DNA from: Microthrixaceae bacterium
GTDB lineage: Bacteria; Actinomycetota; Acidimicrobiia; Acidimicrobiales; Poriferisodalaceae
Assembly (NCBI GenBank): GCA_011523825.1
Contig: WTFX01000002.1
Coordinates: 58,239 to 122,238 of the forward strand
Direction of reading: 5' to 3'
DNA: 64,000 nt
Shown: positions 34,341-43,399 of the stretch, in pieces
How positions within the stretch are numbered: position 1 is the stretch's first letter
How the letters are laid out: each line of letters opens with the position of its first letter
The notes under the pieces: generated by a model
What the model saw: the letters and a program-made list of their open reading frames with translations, nothing else
The model's database searches: none
What the model was told of the DNA's origin: nothing
Translations under genes and position numbers: made by a program

Positions 34341-36920
34341 TTAGCGCCGAGGTGGATTCCCTGCGGGCCGCTTTGTTAGGCGGTCTAACAGTTGGGACGG
34401 GAGCACACCATGGCGCTGGTAGGTGGTTACAATTCTCCGCCGCACGGCATTTGTCTCCCTTAGACTTCCGAGTTCGAACAATGCCTCTAGCGCAAGCCTG
34501 ACTGAGTTCGCGATCGCAAGTAGTTCGTCAGGGGTCGTCAAGAAGACATGCGGACCAGCTGAACCGATTGCGTCAGGAGCCAGGACTTGGCGGGGTGATA
34601 CGAGAAGGGCGATGCTGCCCTCGGGAATGTCACCTGCGCTTAGGTCGAACCGGAGAGTCTCCAATTGATCGCCAATTTGTCGAATGTCTCGTCGAGAAAT
34701 CAAACCGCTTGCATCTTGCTCGCTCTTTGCCTCGAGTGTGATCCAGAGTTCATCTTCCCATCGCCAGACTGAGTCACATCGGCCCCCCTCCTTTGGCTTC
34801 CATGCTTCGGCACCGATCATTTCGCCAAGAAGTCGGAGAGCTGTTTCGTATAGCCTCGCCTGAGTCTGACTGAGGCCATTAAGCATTTCCTGAACTTGCT
34901 CTTGTACCCTCGACTTGCCTCTCGTTGCGAGTCTCTCGCCGAGCTTGCGAGCGCTGATTTGATCTACTTGTTCCGCCGTCGGATACTGTCCAGCCGCGAG
35001 TGGCTTCATTTCTCTTGGCCAGTGTGACGGTCGCGCTGCTTCAATCGCTTGGTCTGTCAATGCGAGGCCGGCTGATTGAAGCTCGGCAGAGGAACGTTCG
35101 ACGCCAGCTCTATACTTCCATGTTCCGCTTAAGTGGAGCAAGAAAGCGCGATACCCTCTGGTGGCCTCACCACCTTGGCCCAGTATGGCGGCCGCCTCAT
35201 ACAAATCCTGGCCAGCTTCGCTCCACCGACCAGACCAGGCGTCCGCACACGCAGCTACCTCAATATCCGCGGAACGTGCCAATAGTTCACTGCCCTCGGG
35301 CGGGTTCACTTCAACATCTCGTCTTCGAGAAGCGATATAGGCCTCGCCCGCTTGGAACTCAGAGCGATCAGGAGAAAGAAACGCATCGATTAGCTGTAGC
35401 ACTTCATCCAGAGGTAATGCACTGTGATCGCGGCCGAAATCAATCTCCGCTTGAAGCTCGGGTCTGAGTGCACTACGTGTATCAGGCCTCGACAGATAAT
35501 TGGTCAGATCTGCTCCGTGCACTACAACAATCGCCGTGTCATCCGGATCACGGGTGCATCGTCCCGTACCTTGTATAACTCGAGTACGTATCCGTTCTGC
35601 CGAAGTTGACCCTGCGCGAGCTCGATCATTGAGAAAACGCTCCATGAGTGACAGGGAGTCAGGCAAACCACGGAGCACTACGAGCCTGCAAGCATCGCCA
35701 GGGAGATCAATTCCATCGTATCGATTGGCAAGGCCACAAACCCCATTGGTTGCCAAGGCAAACTGACTCAGCGAGGTTTCGATGTTTCGATTATCGAATG
35801 TGGGCCAATCATCGCGTGCCAATTTCGCAGATAAGTCTCGGGCAGATTGCGTATCAGGAGTCAACACGAGCGCCTTACCGACCTTCCGGGTAATCGCCTC
35901 GATCGCTACATCAGGAGTCGTTTCTTCAATCAACGCCGGAAAGAGGAAGAAACGACGACCTGCACGGGGCTCCTGCGAGGAACTTGGTAGTGGTAGTCTG
36001 TTGATCGAAGCCCGACCAAATGCTCTCTCTAGTTCCCCGCCGCGTCCCAGAGTTGCTGAGAGATATATGCGTTGTCGAGCATCGCGATATATGTGGTTTT
36101 CGTGAGTAGGTGGAATAACGGGACGAACGTAGATTGAGTCTGGCCCGACAAATACCAAGCAGCTAGCAAGACCTTTTCTGATCATTCGAAACCGAAACTC
36201 GACGTCGGAATTCGAGGTGTCTGCCAATGCCCTGTCGAGATTCCTCAGAATGTCTTCATCCTGTGCGGGGAGTACAAGCCTGGGAGAAGATCCCAAGGCA
36301 GAAACACCACTATCGCTTCTCAGTTGCTCTAAGTGGAGGCCATCAAGCCCCGGCGCAATTGCGCTTAGTGCGTTCGAATACTCTTCGGACATCTCTGACC
36401 GTACTATACGCACGCTGAACGCCTCTGCTACATACTGCTCGGCCGCGTGAGCATCGTCAAATATGATTAGCTGCGCCGGTTCCAGTTTGGGACTGCTATT
36501 GAATATCGAGCTGTAGGTAGTAACTGCTACCCGATCGGCGGCGGCAAACGCAGTTCTGTCTTGTGCCGGCCAGTCTCGGTGAGGCCCTACGAGCAACGAA
36601 ACTGAGAGAGCAGCCCTTCGTGCAGCCAATGCTGTCTGGCGCGCCAGTTGTTGAGTTGGACACGCGTATATGACGTGGCACTTGTCGCGTAGCCTTACCC
36701 ACTCGGCGATCAGAAGCCCGGGAAGAGTCTTGCCGGTACCGGTCGGAAGCTCGAGCGCGATATCTGGTGTAGCTGTGTGTTGCTCAACGTAGGCGCGTAT
36801 AACGTCGCTCTGGTGCGTCCAAAGAGCCGATATGTCACCCGTCCCACGAGGGAGGTCTCTGAACAATTGTTCTGGATCTTGGGGAACGTCGATGCGTGAC
36901 TGATACGTCTTGAACGGCAT
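34341..36920 (-). CDS. XPD/DinG-like superfamily 2 helicase fused to a PD-(D/E)XK-like nuclease domain
   Basis: An 859-residue protein. Residues ~35-470 are a helicase: LELPTGTGKT (Walker A, ~58-67), FDDAH in place of DEAH (~155), RIYLSATLG (motif III, ~290), LANRYDGIDLPGDACRLVVL and QGTGRCTRDPDD (motif VI). Residues ~560-700 are helical. Near residue 720, CDSVW followed by WITLEAKSE fits the D...ExK core of a restriction-type nuclease domain. ATG at 36920 is used; a TTG two codons earlier is possible. The DNA is AT-richer than its neighbours, pointing to transfer. It sits inside the split hsd locus, so an anti-phage role is inferred. Confidence 0.8.
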   Translation of the reverse strand: MPFKTYQSRIDVPQDPEQLFRDLPRGTGDISALWTHQSDVIRAYVEQHTATPDIALELPTGTGKTLPGLLIAEWVRLRDKCHVIYACPTQQLARQTALAARRAALSVSLLVGPHRDWPAQDRTAFAAADRVAVTTYSSIFNSSPKLEPAQLIIFDDAHAAEQYVAEAFSVRIVRSEMSEEYSNALSAIAPGLDGLHLEQLRSDSGVSALGSSPRLVLPAQDEDILRNLDRALADTSNSDVEFRFRMIRKGLASCLVFVGPDSIYVRPVIPPTHENHIYRDARQRIYLSATLGRGGELERAFGRASINRLPLPSSSQEPRAGRRFFLFPALIEETTPDVAIEAITRKVGKALVLTPDTQSARDLSAKLARDDWPTFDNRNIETSLSQFALATNGVCGLANRYDGIDLPGDACRLVVLRGLPDSLSLMERFLNDRARAGSTSAERIRTRVIQGTGRCTRDPDDTAIVVVHGADLTNYLSRPDTRSALRPELQAEIDFGRDHSALPLDEVLQLIDAFLSPDRSEFQAGEAYIASRRRDVEVNPPEGSELLARSADIEVAACADAWSGRWSEAGQDLYEAAAILGQGGEATRGYRAFLLHLSGTWKYRAGVERSSAELQSAGLALTDQAIEAARPSHWPREMKPLAAGQYPTAEQVDQISARKLGERLATRGKSRVQEQVQEMLNGLSQTQARLYETALRLLGEMIGAEAWKPKEGGRCDSVWRWEDELWITLEAKSEQDASGLISRRDIRQIGDQLETLRFDLSAGDIPEGSIALLVSPRQVLAPDAIGSAGPHVFLTTPDELLAIANSVRLALEALFELGSLRETNAVRRRIVTTYQRHGVLPSQLLDRLTKRPAGNPPRR

Positions 36921-37283
36921 GTCCAACTATCTCTTGCGGATCACGAGCGGCGCATAGCGTACATGCCGATCAGAGCGCCTCATAGGAATATTCTGCTGCT
37001 GTGCGCTGTGTGGATCGAGTCGACCTCGGTTCTGCTCTCTCTGGGTATGGATTCTGCGCGTAGTCCGCATTTGACGTTTGTTTGTCGGCGACAGCTGCAG
37101 CGATGGAATCGGTGCGAGGAGTGAAGGCGCGAGTACCGCTATTCGAGACTCACAAGTCCAGAGCATGCTTGTCTGACCCCAAAGTCGTGCGCGGCCTGCC
37201 ACCGCAACCCAATACCTCTCGCGCCTGCAGCGAGAGACTTGCTGTGTCGCCCATTGTCAGTGAGCTCGATCCGTGTGACGTCT
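36921..37283. other. Gap with no supported gene
   Basis: This 363-bp stretch separates the helicase gene from the HEPN gene. A 91-codon minus-strand frame (36927-37202) ends just before the helicase start, but its composition and poor start give no support. The promoter of the helicase gene should lie here; no convincing box was found. Confidence 0.4.
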
Positions 37284-38993
37284 TCAGTCGGGCGGGATGT
37301 ACGGCGTGGGACAGCTCGCGTAGCGTTCGGCGCGGTCGAGCGGGCAAATCCTGAACCACGAATGAAGCTGCGGTGTGGCGGCCTGCGGCTGGGGCTTGGT
37401 GTGTAGCCAGCGGGCGACGAAGAACGGCTGACCACCGAATTCGTCAAGCTCGGCCCGGGATTGTTCTAGGTTGCTGCGGAGCATCTGCCGGTGCGATTCG
37501 CGGAGGCCGTCGGGCGGCTTCGCGACGTAGGCCAGCCAGTTTGACTCGTCTAGGCCAAACCAGCGGATGGCACCGCTCGGATACGTCAGCGACATCAATA
37601 CCCACTCCTCAGCCGGATTGGGTGTCGCCTTGCGCTCTCGCATGGCTTCATTTCCAGGCAGATGCCTGTCGATCTCGATTTGGTAGTTCCTGATGTTCTC
37701 GTGGGGCCGCGTGGGTCGAAGAGTGCTCGTAAACACAGCGTCGAGACGAGCCGCTTGCGATGCGTCGACGACATCGGGCGTGAGTGTCATTTCACACGTC
37801 GCTGGATAACGCTCGATGCGTGCGAGCAGCCCCCCGCGAGTCCAGGCAGAGAAGTGCTCGCATGCGTCCGTTGCTGTCTGCACTTCTGTGACATCCGGTT
37901 CATGGGCTCGGTGGAGGACACGATTGCGCAAGTCGAGAACACTGCGAGCGTAAGTCACCGCTGTTTCGTCGCAGATTGGCGACTGCCATAGCCGGGATCG
38001 CAGCTGACTCAGCAGGTCCGATGCGCGCTTGGTGTTGCCCTTGCTTTGGAACAGGAGCTTGGAAGCGCTCTCGGGCTGCGTGTCGTCTTCCCAGAGCAAG
38101 CACAGCAGCAGAGTCCGGATGAGTTGCTCACAGGTGACTCCCAGGAGGATGGCGGCGACTGCCAAATCGCCTTGCTGGAAGGCGACGCTGGCGTTCCGCC
38201 AAGTCTCTTGCGCTTGGCGAAATGGACCTTCCAGCACTGGTGTCAGGGCGCGGCCGAGATCTTCGGTGGTCCATCGCGCCGGATTCTCGTCACTGGGCAA
38301 TGGCATGAACCGGCGCTCGTCAAGCGTCTGCGGCAGCAAGTAGCGGATGTCCTCGCGGGTCGGCCACTGCGGCTCGGCTTGGTCGGGAGACACCGTTCGG
38401 ATTGCGTACGGAAGCATCCACGGAAGCCGAGAACGTGTCATCGTCGGCATCGGCTGTCGGGCCACGGTGCTGTAGGCCCGCTGCAAGTCTGCGACGAACG
38501 CCACAGCCACGTCGAGTCCTTCGTTCACTGCGATCGCGCCGTCGTTCGGCACACGTACTGCGACCTCAGCGACCGTGACTGTGACCATCGGCGGCGTCGC
38601 TAAGTCGTCGCGTTGACCGTCGACCACTGTTTCCGTTCCATCGTGCATCGTCACGGTGGCTGAGGGCTGCGACGACGCGTCGGCTCGCGCAGAGTGCGGG
38701 AATGCGGTGATTGCGGCCCGGTGGGCTGCGACCTGTCCTATCTCGATGGCGTCACATGGAATCTGGTGAATGCAACAGCTGATGCGACAGCCCACTAGCC
38801 CCCGCTCATCATCCCAGCCGATGTCCAGGTAGTCGTCCTCGTAGCCCTGCACATGAATCGGGGGCCTCCCGCCAGCTCGGACGATCGATTTGTCGTCGAC
38901 CGACAGCGGTCGTTCGAGCGGCAAGAAGTAGTAGGCGATGGTGAAGGAGTCCGTCTCACCAGTTGCTTCGTCGCGACCGTTGTCCGCTGTCAT
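37284..38993 (-). CDS. HEPN-domain protein of unknown function
   Basis: A 569-residue protein. The centre (residues ~265-385) has a HEPN-like all-helical pattern: FQQGDLAVAAILLGVTCEQL, a long second helix, and the signature LDLRNRVLHRAH, where RNRVLH fits the Rx4H RNase motif. The N-terminal ~250 residues (FTIAYYFLPLERPLSV, HVQGYEDDYLDIGWDD) and the C-terminal ~170 (EEWVLMSLTYPSGAIRWFGL) are not recognised. HEPN proteins often act as RNases or sensors in phage defence. GAGGA precedes the ATG. It is on the same strand as the helicase gene but separated by 363 bp, so it has its own promoter. Confidence 0.7.
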   Translation of the reverse strand: MTADNGRDEATGETDSFTIAYYFLPLERPLSVDDKSIVRAGGRPPIHVQGYEDDYLDIGWDDERGLVGCRISCCIHQIPCDAIEIGQVAAHRAAITAFPHSARADASSQPSATVTMHDGTETVVDGQRDDLATPPMVTVTVAEVAVRVPNDGAIAVNEGLDVAVAFVADLQRAYSTVARQPMPTMTRSRLPWMLPYAIRTVSPDQAEPQWPTREDIRYLLPQTLDERRFMPLPSDENPARWTTEDLGRALTPVLEGPFRQAQETWRNASVAFQQGDLAVAAILLGVTCEQLIRTLLLCLLWEDDTQPESASKLLFQSKGNTKRASDLLSQLRSRLWQSPICDETAVTYARSVLDLRNRVLHRAHEPDVTEVQTATDACEHFSAWTRGGLLARIERYPATCEMTLTPDVVDASQAARLDAVFTSTLRPTRPHENIRNYQIEIDRHLPGNEAMRERKATPNPAEEWVLMSLTYPSGAIRWFGLDESNWLAYVAKPPDGLRESHRQMLRSNLEQSRAELDEFGGQPFFVARWLHTKPQPQAATPQLHSWFRICPLDRAERYASCPTPYIPPD

Positions 38994-39268
38994 GTTCGCG
39001 AGCTTCCTCTATTCGCGCGGCAGTCGGGATCATCGTGCCCGTGCCGATGTGCGTGTTCAATCGTGCACTTGAATTGACGGCGTCGATCTTCGATTTCATC
39101 CTGACGGACCGGGTGAATGCTGGCTGATGGTCGGAATCCGGCATGTCCCGATGACGCCGACGCCGGTCAGTGGTTGCGGTCGTCAATGCACCAACGCAAG
39201 ATGAACCGCCTGTGTCGGTGGCACCGGCATCGCCGGCATAACGCAGGGGCGACCAGGACCGGGCCCGC

Positions 39269-40231
39269 ATGCCGCAAATGGACTTCAAGCGCGACATCGC
39301 CGACGAGATCGTCCGCTACTTCGACGAGCACTCGATTACCCTTGATCGCAGCAAGTCAGAAGACCCGCAGTTTCTCGTTGAGCGGTGCTTCCCGGTCAAC
39401 GCGACGATGATCAGCCAGAGTCCGCGCTCGGTGCACTGGTCGGCTGAGCTGAGAGCGAGGCTGAACACGCTTGAGGAGCGTTACCGCCGCCCGCTCGCTG
39501 AGATCGAACGACGATTCGCTACCGGCGACGATCTCGCAGAATTCCTGAGCAAGCGGGTGCTCGACTCCGCGAGGTCTGACGGCATGTTGAACGACTTCGG
39601 GCTTCACCACTTGCATCTGGGACGCAAGGCGAACCCGGACGACGAACACGTGGAGCGGTCGGACTGGTTCCTGTTCGCGGGCGTCGGTGCCGATGAAGTC
39701 TTGTTCGTAGACGTGCGACGACACCCTCAGCTGGGCGACGCCGATGATTTCGGATGGTCCGATCCGGAGCTTCTCGACATCATCCGCCGCAACTGGCCCA
39801 ACATCTTGCGGTCGCACCAGCTGCAAGGTGTCAGCGGAGACACCCTTTCTGATCGCGAGAGGAAGGAGCTGCGCCGCAAGAACATGAACGTGGTGACCCG
39901 AGTAGGCGACATGGCGATCGCTCCACCGGGAGGGGGCACGACGGCAAGCGGGGCGAACCTGAAGCATGTGTGGAAGGCGATGCGGCTCTGTCGGCTAGCT
40001 CAGCACACTCAGGAGCTGATCGAGACGAACTGGGCCGAGTGTCGACACGACTTGCGTGGAGCAGGACTGGAAGTCGAGGACGATGCGGAGTTCCGGCTGG
40101 TGCGCCTGGACGAGGAAGACCTGACGCCCGAGGTTCTCGGTGTCCTCACCAGCGAGCTCGGCAGGAGCGGGTGGATGGTCCTGCATGTCGCCAGCGGAAA
40201 ACACATCGACTGGAACTTCGAATCACAATGA
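39269..40231 (+). CDS. Unknown protein with GLHHLHLG motif
   Basis: A 320-residue cytoplasmic protein. The centre reads GMLNDFGLHHLHLGRK, then SDWFLFAGVGADEVLFVDVRRH and WSDPELLDIIRRNWPNIL. A histidine-rich strand followed by a short beta meander and a helix is reminiscent of small RNA-cleaving toxin folds, but I cannot place it in a family. The N-terminal ~110 residues are helical and charged. It is flanked by the HEPN gene and two small ORFs on the other strand. A role within the island is only inferred. Confidence 0.7.
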   Translation: MPQMDFKRDIADEIVRYFDEHSITLDRSKSEDPQFLVERCFPVNATMISQSPRSVHWSAELRARLNTLEERYRRPLAEIERRFATGDDLAEFLSKRVLDSARSDGMLNDFGLHHLHLGRKANPDDEHVERSDWFLFAGVGADEVLFVDVRRHPQLGDADDFGWSDPELLDIIRRNWPNILRSHQLQGVSGDTLSDRERKELRRKNMNVVTRVGDMAIAPPGGGTTASGANLKHVWKAMRLCRLAQHTQELIETNWAECRHDLRGAGLEVEDDAEFRLVRLDEEDLTPEVLGVLTSELGRSGWMVLHVASGKHIDWNFESQ

Positions 40232-40292
40232 GGCTTGTGCGGCTGTGTTGGCGTTAGTTCCGGTCAGAGCCGTCTGCCGACGGTTCTGACGG

Positions 40293-40691
40293 CTATGGGA
40301 ACCGATAGCGGCAGGTCGTCATGTGTTCGACGTACCAGTCCGACTCGAAGCAGTCCTCGCCGTCAACCTCGACGCTGGTATCCCACGGCGGCGGAAGTGT
40401 CGTCGCGTCCATGCAGTAGGCCGCGACTGAGCGATGACCTTCATCTTCGTGGGCCAGGATGAGCAGCACTTCAGCGTTGGAGTCCGGAGGGATGGTGCCG
40501 ACGAGCGCCTCTGTGTCCTCCGATTTGCGGAAGGTGAACCGGAGCGATGTGGTTCGGCGACCAGATTGAGGCGTCGGACCTCCCGACTCTGGTTTCGGTA
40601 ACGTCGTCCTTGACCTGCTCAGCCCGAATCTCAGGATGTGTTCGCTCCAGTCGGTGCCGTCGATGGAGACCGCGAAGTAGCGGTCGTTCAT
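40293..40691 (-). CDS. Small unknown protein, downstream gene of a pair
   Basis: A 132-residue acidic protein with no recognised domain. Its start (MNDRYFAVSIDGTDWSEHIL) and end (DGEDCFESDWYVEHMTTCRYRF) look like a compact beta-rich fold. The ATG overlaps the stop of the upstream small gene by 4 bases, so the two form a coupled pair. Function unknown. Confidence 0.6.
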   Translation of the reverse strand: MNDRYFAVSIDGTDWSEHILRFGLSRSRTTLPKPESGGPTPQSGRRTTSLRFTFRKSEDTEALVGTIPPDSNAEVLLILAHEDEGHRSVAAYCMDATTLPPPWDTSVEVDGEDCFESDWYVEHMTTCRYRFP

Positions 40692-41023
40692 GCTGCAGAA
40701 ACGGCCAGTTCGACAGTCACCACATCATCGGCGTCGAACGAGAGTTGCCGTGGAGTCTCGGGCTCCTCGATCGAATCGAGGTCGATGATCTGATGGTCCG
40801 GGTTAGAGCTTGAATACTCGACGACGAAGTGTCCTTCGCCGAAGTGCACGGCAATCTTGCCCGCGTCACCTGTGTCGACTGCGTCCACCATGAGAGCGGA
40901 GAAAGCTTGTCCCGACGAAGCGGGATCCTCGATTCGCACCACGTCGCCGACGCGGAGTTCACGCGCGGGTATCTCATGGGTCAGGGTCTTGCCGAAGAGT
41001 CGGTACAGCTCGTCGTCGGTCAC
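40688..41023 (-). CDS. Small unknown protein, upstream gene of a pair
   Basis: A 111-residue protein starting at GTG 41023 (VTDDELYRLFGKTLTHEIPARELRVGDVVRIED). The frame stays open far upstream into hsdM on the opposite strand, but that part is a shadow. RELRVGDVVRIEDPAS and a later SFDADDVVTVEL suggest a small beta-barrel-like fold. Coupled to the next gene by ATGA. Function unknown; it is divergent from hsdM. Confidence 0.6.
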   Translation of the reverse strand: MTDDELYRLFGKTLTHEIPARELRVGDVVRIEDPASSGQAFSALMVDAVDTGDAGKIAVHFGEGHFVVEYSSSNPDHQIIDLDSIEEPETPRQLSFDADDVVTVELAVSAA

Positions 41024-41182
41024 GATTCCAGCGTAGACCTGAGTGCTTCGAGAAATGAAGTCGATTTCGCCGATCGACCCGCATCGCCGTCGCGCAGCCC
41101 GTGCGCCGGGAGTCTCGGCAGCACACAACGCGGTTGACCAGGGCACCTTCCACCGTCGAGCCTCACGGCATAGCGTGAGCCG

Positions 41183-42622
41183 ATGCCTGCGCGGGACCCG
41201 AAGGCGATGGTGCAGAAGCTGTGGGATTTCTGTGATTTGCTTCGCGATGACGGATTGTCTTACGGCGACTATCTGGAGCAGCTCACGTACCTGCTGTTCT
41301 TGAAGATGGCTGATGAGCAGTTCGTGATGCTCGGCGGCGATCGCATCGTGCCGGTCGAGCACGACTGGCAGTCGTTGCTGAGCCGGTCGGGGTCGGATCT
41401 CGAAGAGCACTACAGCGAGTGCCTGTCGGCGCTGGGCACCGGCGAGGACATGCTCGGCGTGGTGTTCCACAAGGCCCGCAACCGCATTCAGACGCCGGCC
41501 AAGCTGGAGCAGCTCATCAAGGAGTTCATCGACCAGCACGAGTGGATGAGCTACGACGCTGATCTCAAGGGCGACGCCTACGAGGGCCTGATCGAGAAGA
41601 CCGCTCAGGAAGGCGCCAGGGGAGCGGGCCAGTACTTCACGCCCCGGGCGCTCATCAACGCCATCGTCGACGTGATGGCGCCCGAGCCCGTCCACCGCAT
41701 CTGCGACCCCGCCTGCGGCACCGGCGGGTTCTTCCTGGGCGCGTACCGGTCGATCGTCGAGCGGTTCCCGCACTTGGAGCCCGACCAGGTTCAGCATCTG
41801 CGCTCGGGTGCGTTCACCGGTTGGGAGATCGCCGACCTGCCCGCCCGCCTGTGCGCGATGAACATGCTGCTGCACGGCATCGAGAGCCCCGAGTCCGACT
41901 CGCCGATCGTCGTCGACGACGCCCTGCGGGACTCTCCCGGCAAGCCCTTCGACATGGTGCTGACCAACCCGCCGTTCGGCCGGTCGTCATCTGACAGCTA
42001 CGAGCGCGAGGACTTCTGGGCGACGACCCGCAACAAGCAGCTCAACTTCGTGCAGCACGTCGTGAGCCTGCTGCGCATCGGCGGGGATGCGGCAGTGGTG
42101 GTGCCCGACAACGTGCTCTTCGAGGCGGGCGCCGGTGAGACGATCCGCCGCAGGCTGCTGGCTGACTGCGAGGCCCACACCCTGCTGAGGCTGCCGACGG
42201 GGATCTTCTACGCCCAGGGTGTGAAGGCCAACGTGCTGTTCTTCCGCCGCCGCGAGGGCGCCGAGGACCCGTGGACTCGCGAGCTGTGGGTGTACGACCT
42301 GCGCACCAACAAGCACTTCACCCTCAAGCAGAACCCGCTCACGAGAGCCGACCTCGACGACTTCGTCGCCTGCTACAGGTCCGACGCCCGCCACCAGCGC
42401 ACCGAGTCCGAACGGTTCAAGCGCTACACCCACGACGAACTGATCGCCCGGGACAAGGTCAGCCTCGACCTGTTCTGGCTCCGCGATGAGAGCCTCGAGG
42501 ACGCCGACAACCTGCCACCCCCGGACATCCTCGCAGCCGAGATCGCCGAAGACCTCGAAGCCGCCCTCACCGAGATCCAAGCCCTCGCCGAGAATCTGAC
42601 CCGGGGAAGCGCATCTGACTGA
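41183..42622 (+). CDS. hsdM: Type I restriction-modification DNA methyltransferase subunit M (HsdM)
   Basis: A 479-residue N6-adenine methylase. The N-terminal helical domain is MVQKLWDFCDLLRDDGLSYG, then GQYFTPRALINAIVDVM, the SAM motif DPACGTGGFF near residue 174, and the catalytic NPPFG near residue 262. The later LPTGIFYAQGVKANVLFF block is typical. It should combine with HsdS and HsdR at 30.2-34.2 kb; no second hsdM or hsdS is in the window. The usual compact gene order is broken by about 7 kb of other genes. Confidence 0.93.
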   Translation: MPARDPKAMVQKLWDFCDLLRDDGLSYGDYLEQLTYLLFLKMADEQFVMLGGDRIVPVEHDWQSLLSRSGSDLEEHYSECLSALGTGEDMLGVVFHKARNRIQTPAKLEQLIKEFIDQHEWMSYDADLKGDAYEGLIEKTAQEGARGAGQYFTPRALINAIVDVMAPEPVHRICDPACGTGGFFLGAYRSIVERFPHLEPDQVQHLRSGAFTGWEIADLPARLCAMNMLLHGIESPESDSPIVVDDALRDSPGKPFDMVLTNPPFGRSSSDSYEREDFWATTRNKQLNFVQHVVSLLRIGGDAAVVVPDNVLFEAGAGETIRRRLLADCEAHTLLRLPTGIFYAQGVKANVLFFRRREGAEDPWTRELWVYDLRTNKHFTLKQNPLTRADLDDFVACYRSDARHQRTESERFKRYTHDELIARDKVSLDLFWLRDESLEDADNLPPPDILAAEIAEDLEAALTEIQALAENLTRGSASD

Positions 42623-42728
42623 CTGAGTCGGCCGTCGCGCCTGCGCCCTACGCGAAACCCAGGCCGATGGTCAGGAGCGGGGCTCCGCCGGTTCTCTAGG
42701 AAACTAGTGATCTGCTGTGTGCAACCGA

Positions 42729-42760
42729 CACTTGTGTAATTACACGAGTGCTGGTAACCT
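42729..42760 (+). promoter_or_regulatory. Promoter with overlapping 22-bp dyad operator
   Basis: A 22-bp inverted repeat (42729-42750), perfect except for one symmetric T/G pair, is centred on GTGTAATTACAC. TTGTGT at 42732-42737 and TAACCT at 42755-42760 are a -35/-10 pair with exactly 17 bp spacing, so the dyad covers the -35 and spacer. A repressor bound here would block the two-gene cassette that follows. Confidence 0.65.
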
Positions 42761-42799
42761 ATGAGCCCTTTCGATGACCACATTCGATGGAGGCCCACG

Positions 42800-43399
42800 A
42801 TGGCCCAGAGCGATCGCCTCACTGACTTGTTGGAATCCATGCCTGCGATCGCCGACGCGGTCAATAGCTTTCATGCACCCGAGGTGCAGCGCGCAGCATT
42901 TGATGCGCTGCTCGGCGCGGCGACAGGCCAACAACCAGATTCCGCAACGGTTGCATCCAATGGGAACGGCGCTCCGAACTCTACCAGTGTCACGACACCA
43001 AATCGGACTAAGAAGTCGAAAGCCAAGTCTAGCAAGAAATCTAAGATCACCGCGATCTCAATGGACGATGGACTCAATCTTGAACCAAACGGCCAAGTCT
43101 CCTTTGTCGAATTCGCTGATCTCAAGAACCCAACATCGCTGACTGATAAGTCAATTGTGTGCGTCTACTGGCTTAAGCACCATTCGGAGCTAGAGCGTGT
43201 CGGAGTCAGCCAAGTATACACTTGCTACAAGCGTATGGGTTGGCAAACACCTTCCAATCCCAGTAATCAGCTTCAGCAACTTGCATCGAAAGAAAAGTGG
43301 CTCGACACGTCGAGCATGGAGGACATTGCATTGACACATGCAGGCGTTCAACATGTCGAACACGGTTTGCCCAGAGCGACTAAGAAAGCGGAGAGCTAA
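42800..43399 (+). CDS. Unknown protein of a two-gene island cassette, possible C-terminal winged helix
   Basis: A 199-residue protein. Residues 1-45 are helical, 46-100 are a Ser/Lys-rich disordered linker (TKKSKAKSSKKSKI), and the C-terminal ~90 residues look like a compact helical domain (SIVCVYWLKHHSELERVGVSQVYTCYKRMGW, then SNQLQQLASKEKWLDT). The latter resembles a winged-helix layout; I cannot name the family. A GATGGAGG ribosome site fixes the ATG at 42800. The next gene begins inside its stop codon. AT-richer codon use than the flanks indicates transfer. Confidence 0.75.
   Translation: MAQSDRLTDLLESMPAIADAVNSFHAPEVQRAAFDALLGAATGQQPDSATVASNGNGAPNSTSVTTPNRTKKSKAKSSKKSKITAISMDDGLNLEPNGQVSFVEFADLKNPTSLTDKSIVCVYWLKHHSELERVGVSQVYTCYKRMGWQTPSNPSNQLQQLASKEKWLDTSSMEDIALTHAGVQHVEHGLPRATKKAES

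Noticed and set aside
36927..37202. 91-codon minus-strand ORF just upstream of the helicase gene
   Set aside because: No ribosome site, Arg/Gln-rich composition and no recognisable features; likely chance.
41024..41875. Upstream extension of the small minus-strand gene into hsdM
   Set aside because: The extension is antisense to conserved hsdM motifs; a GTG at 41023 gives a normal small protein.
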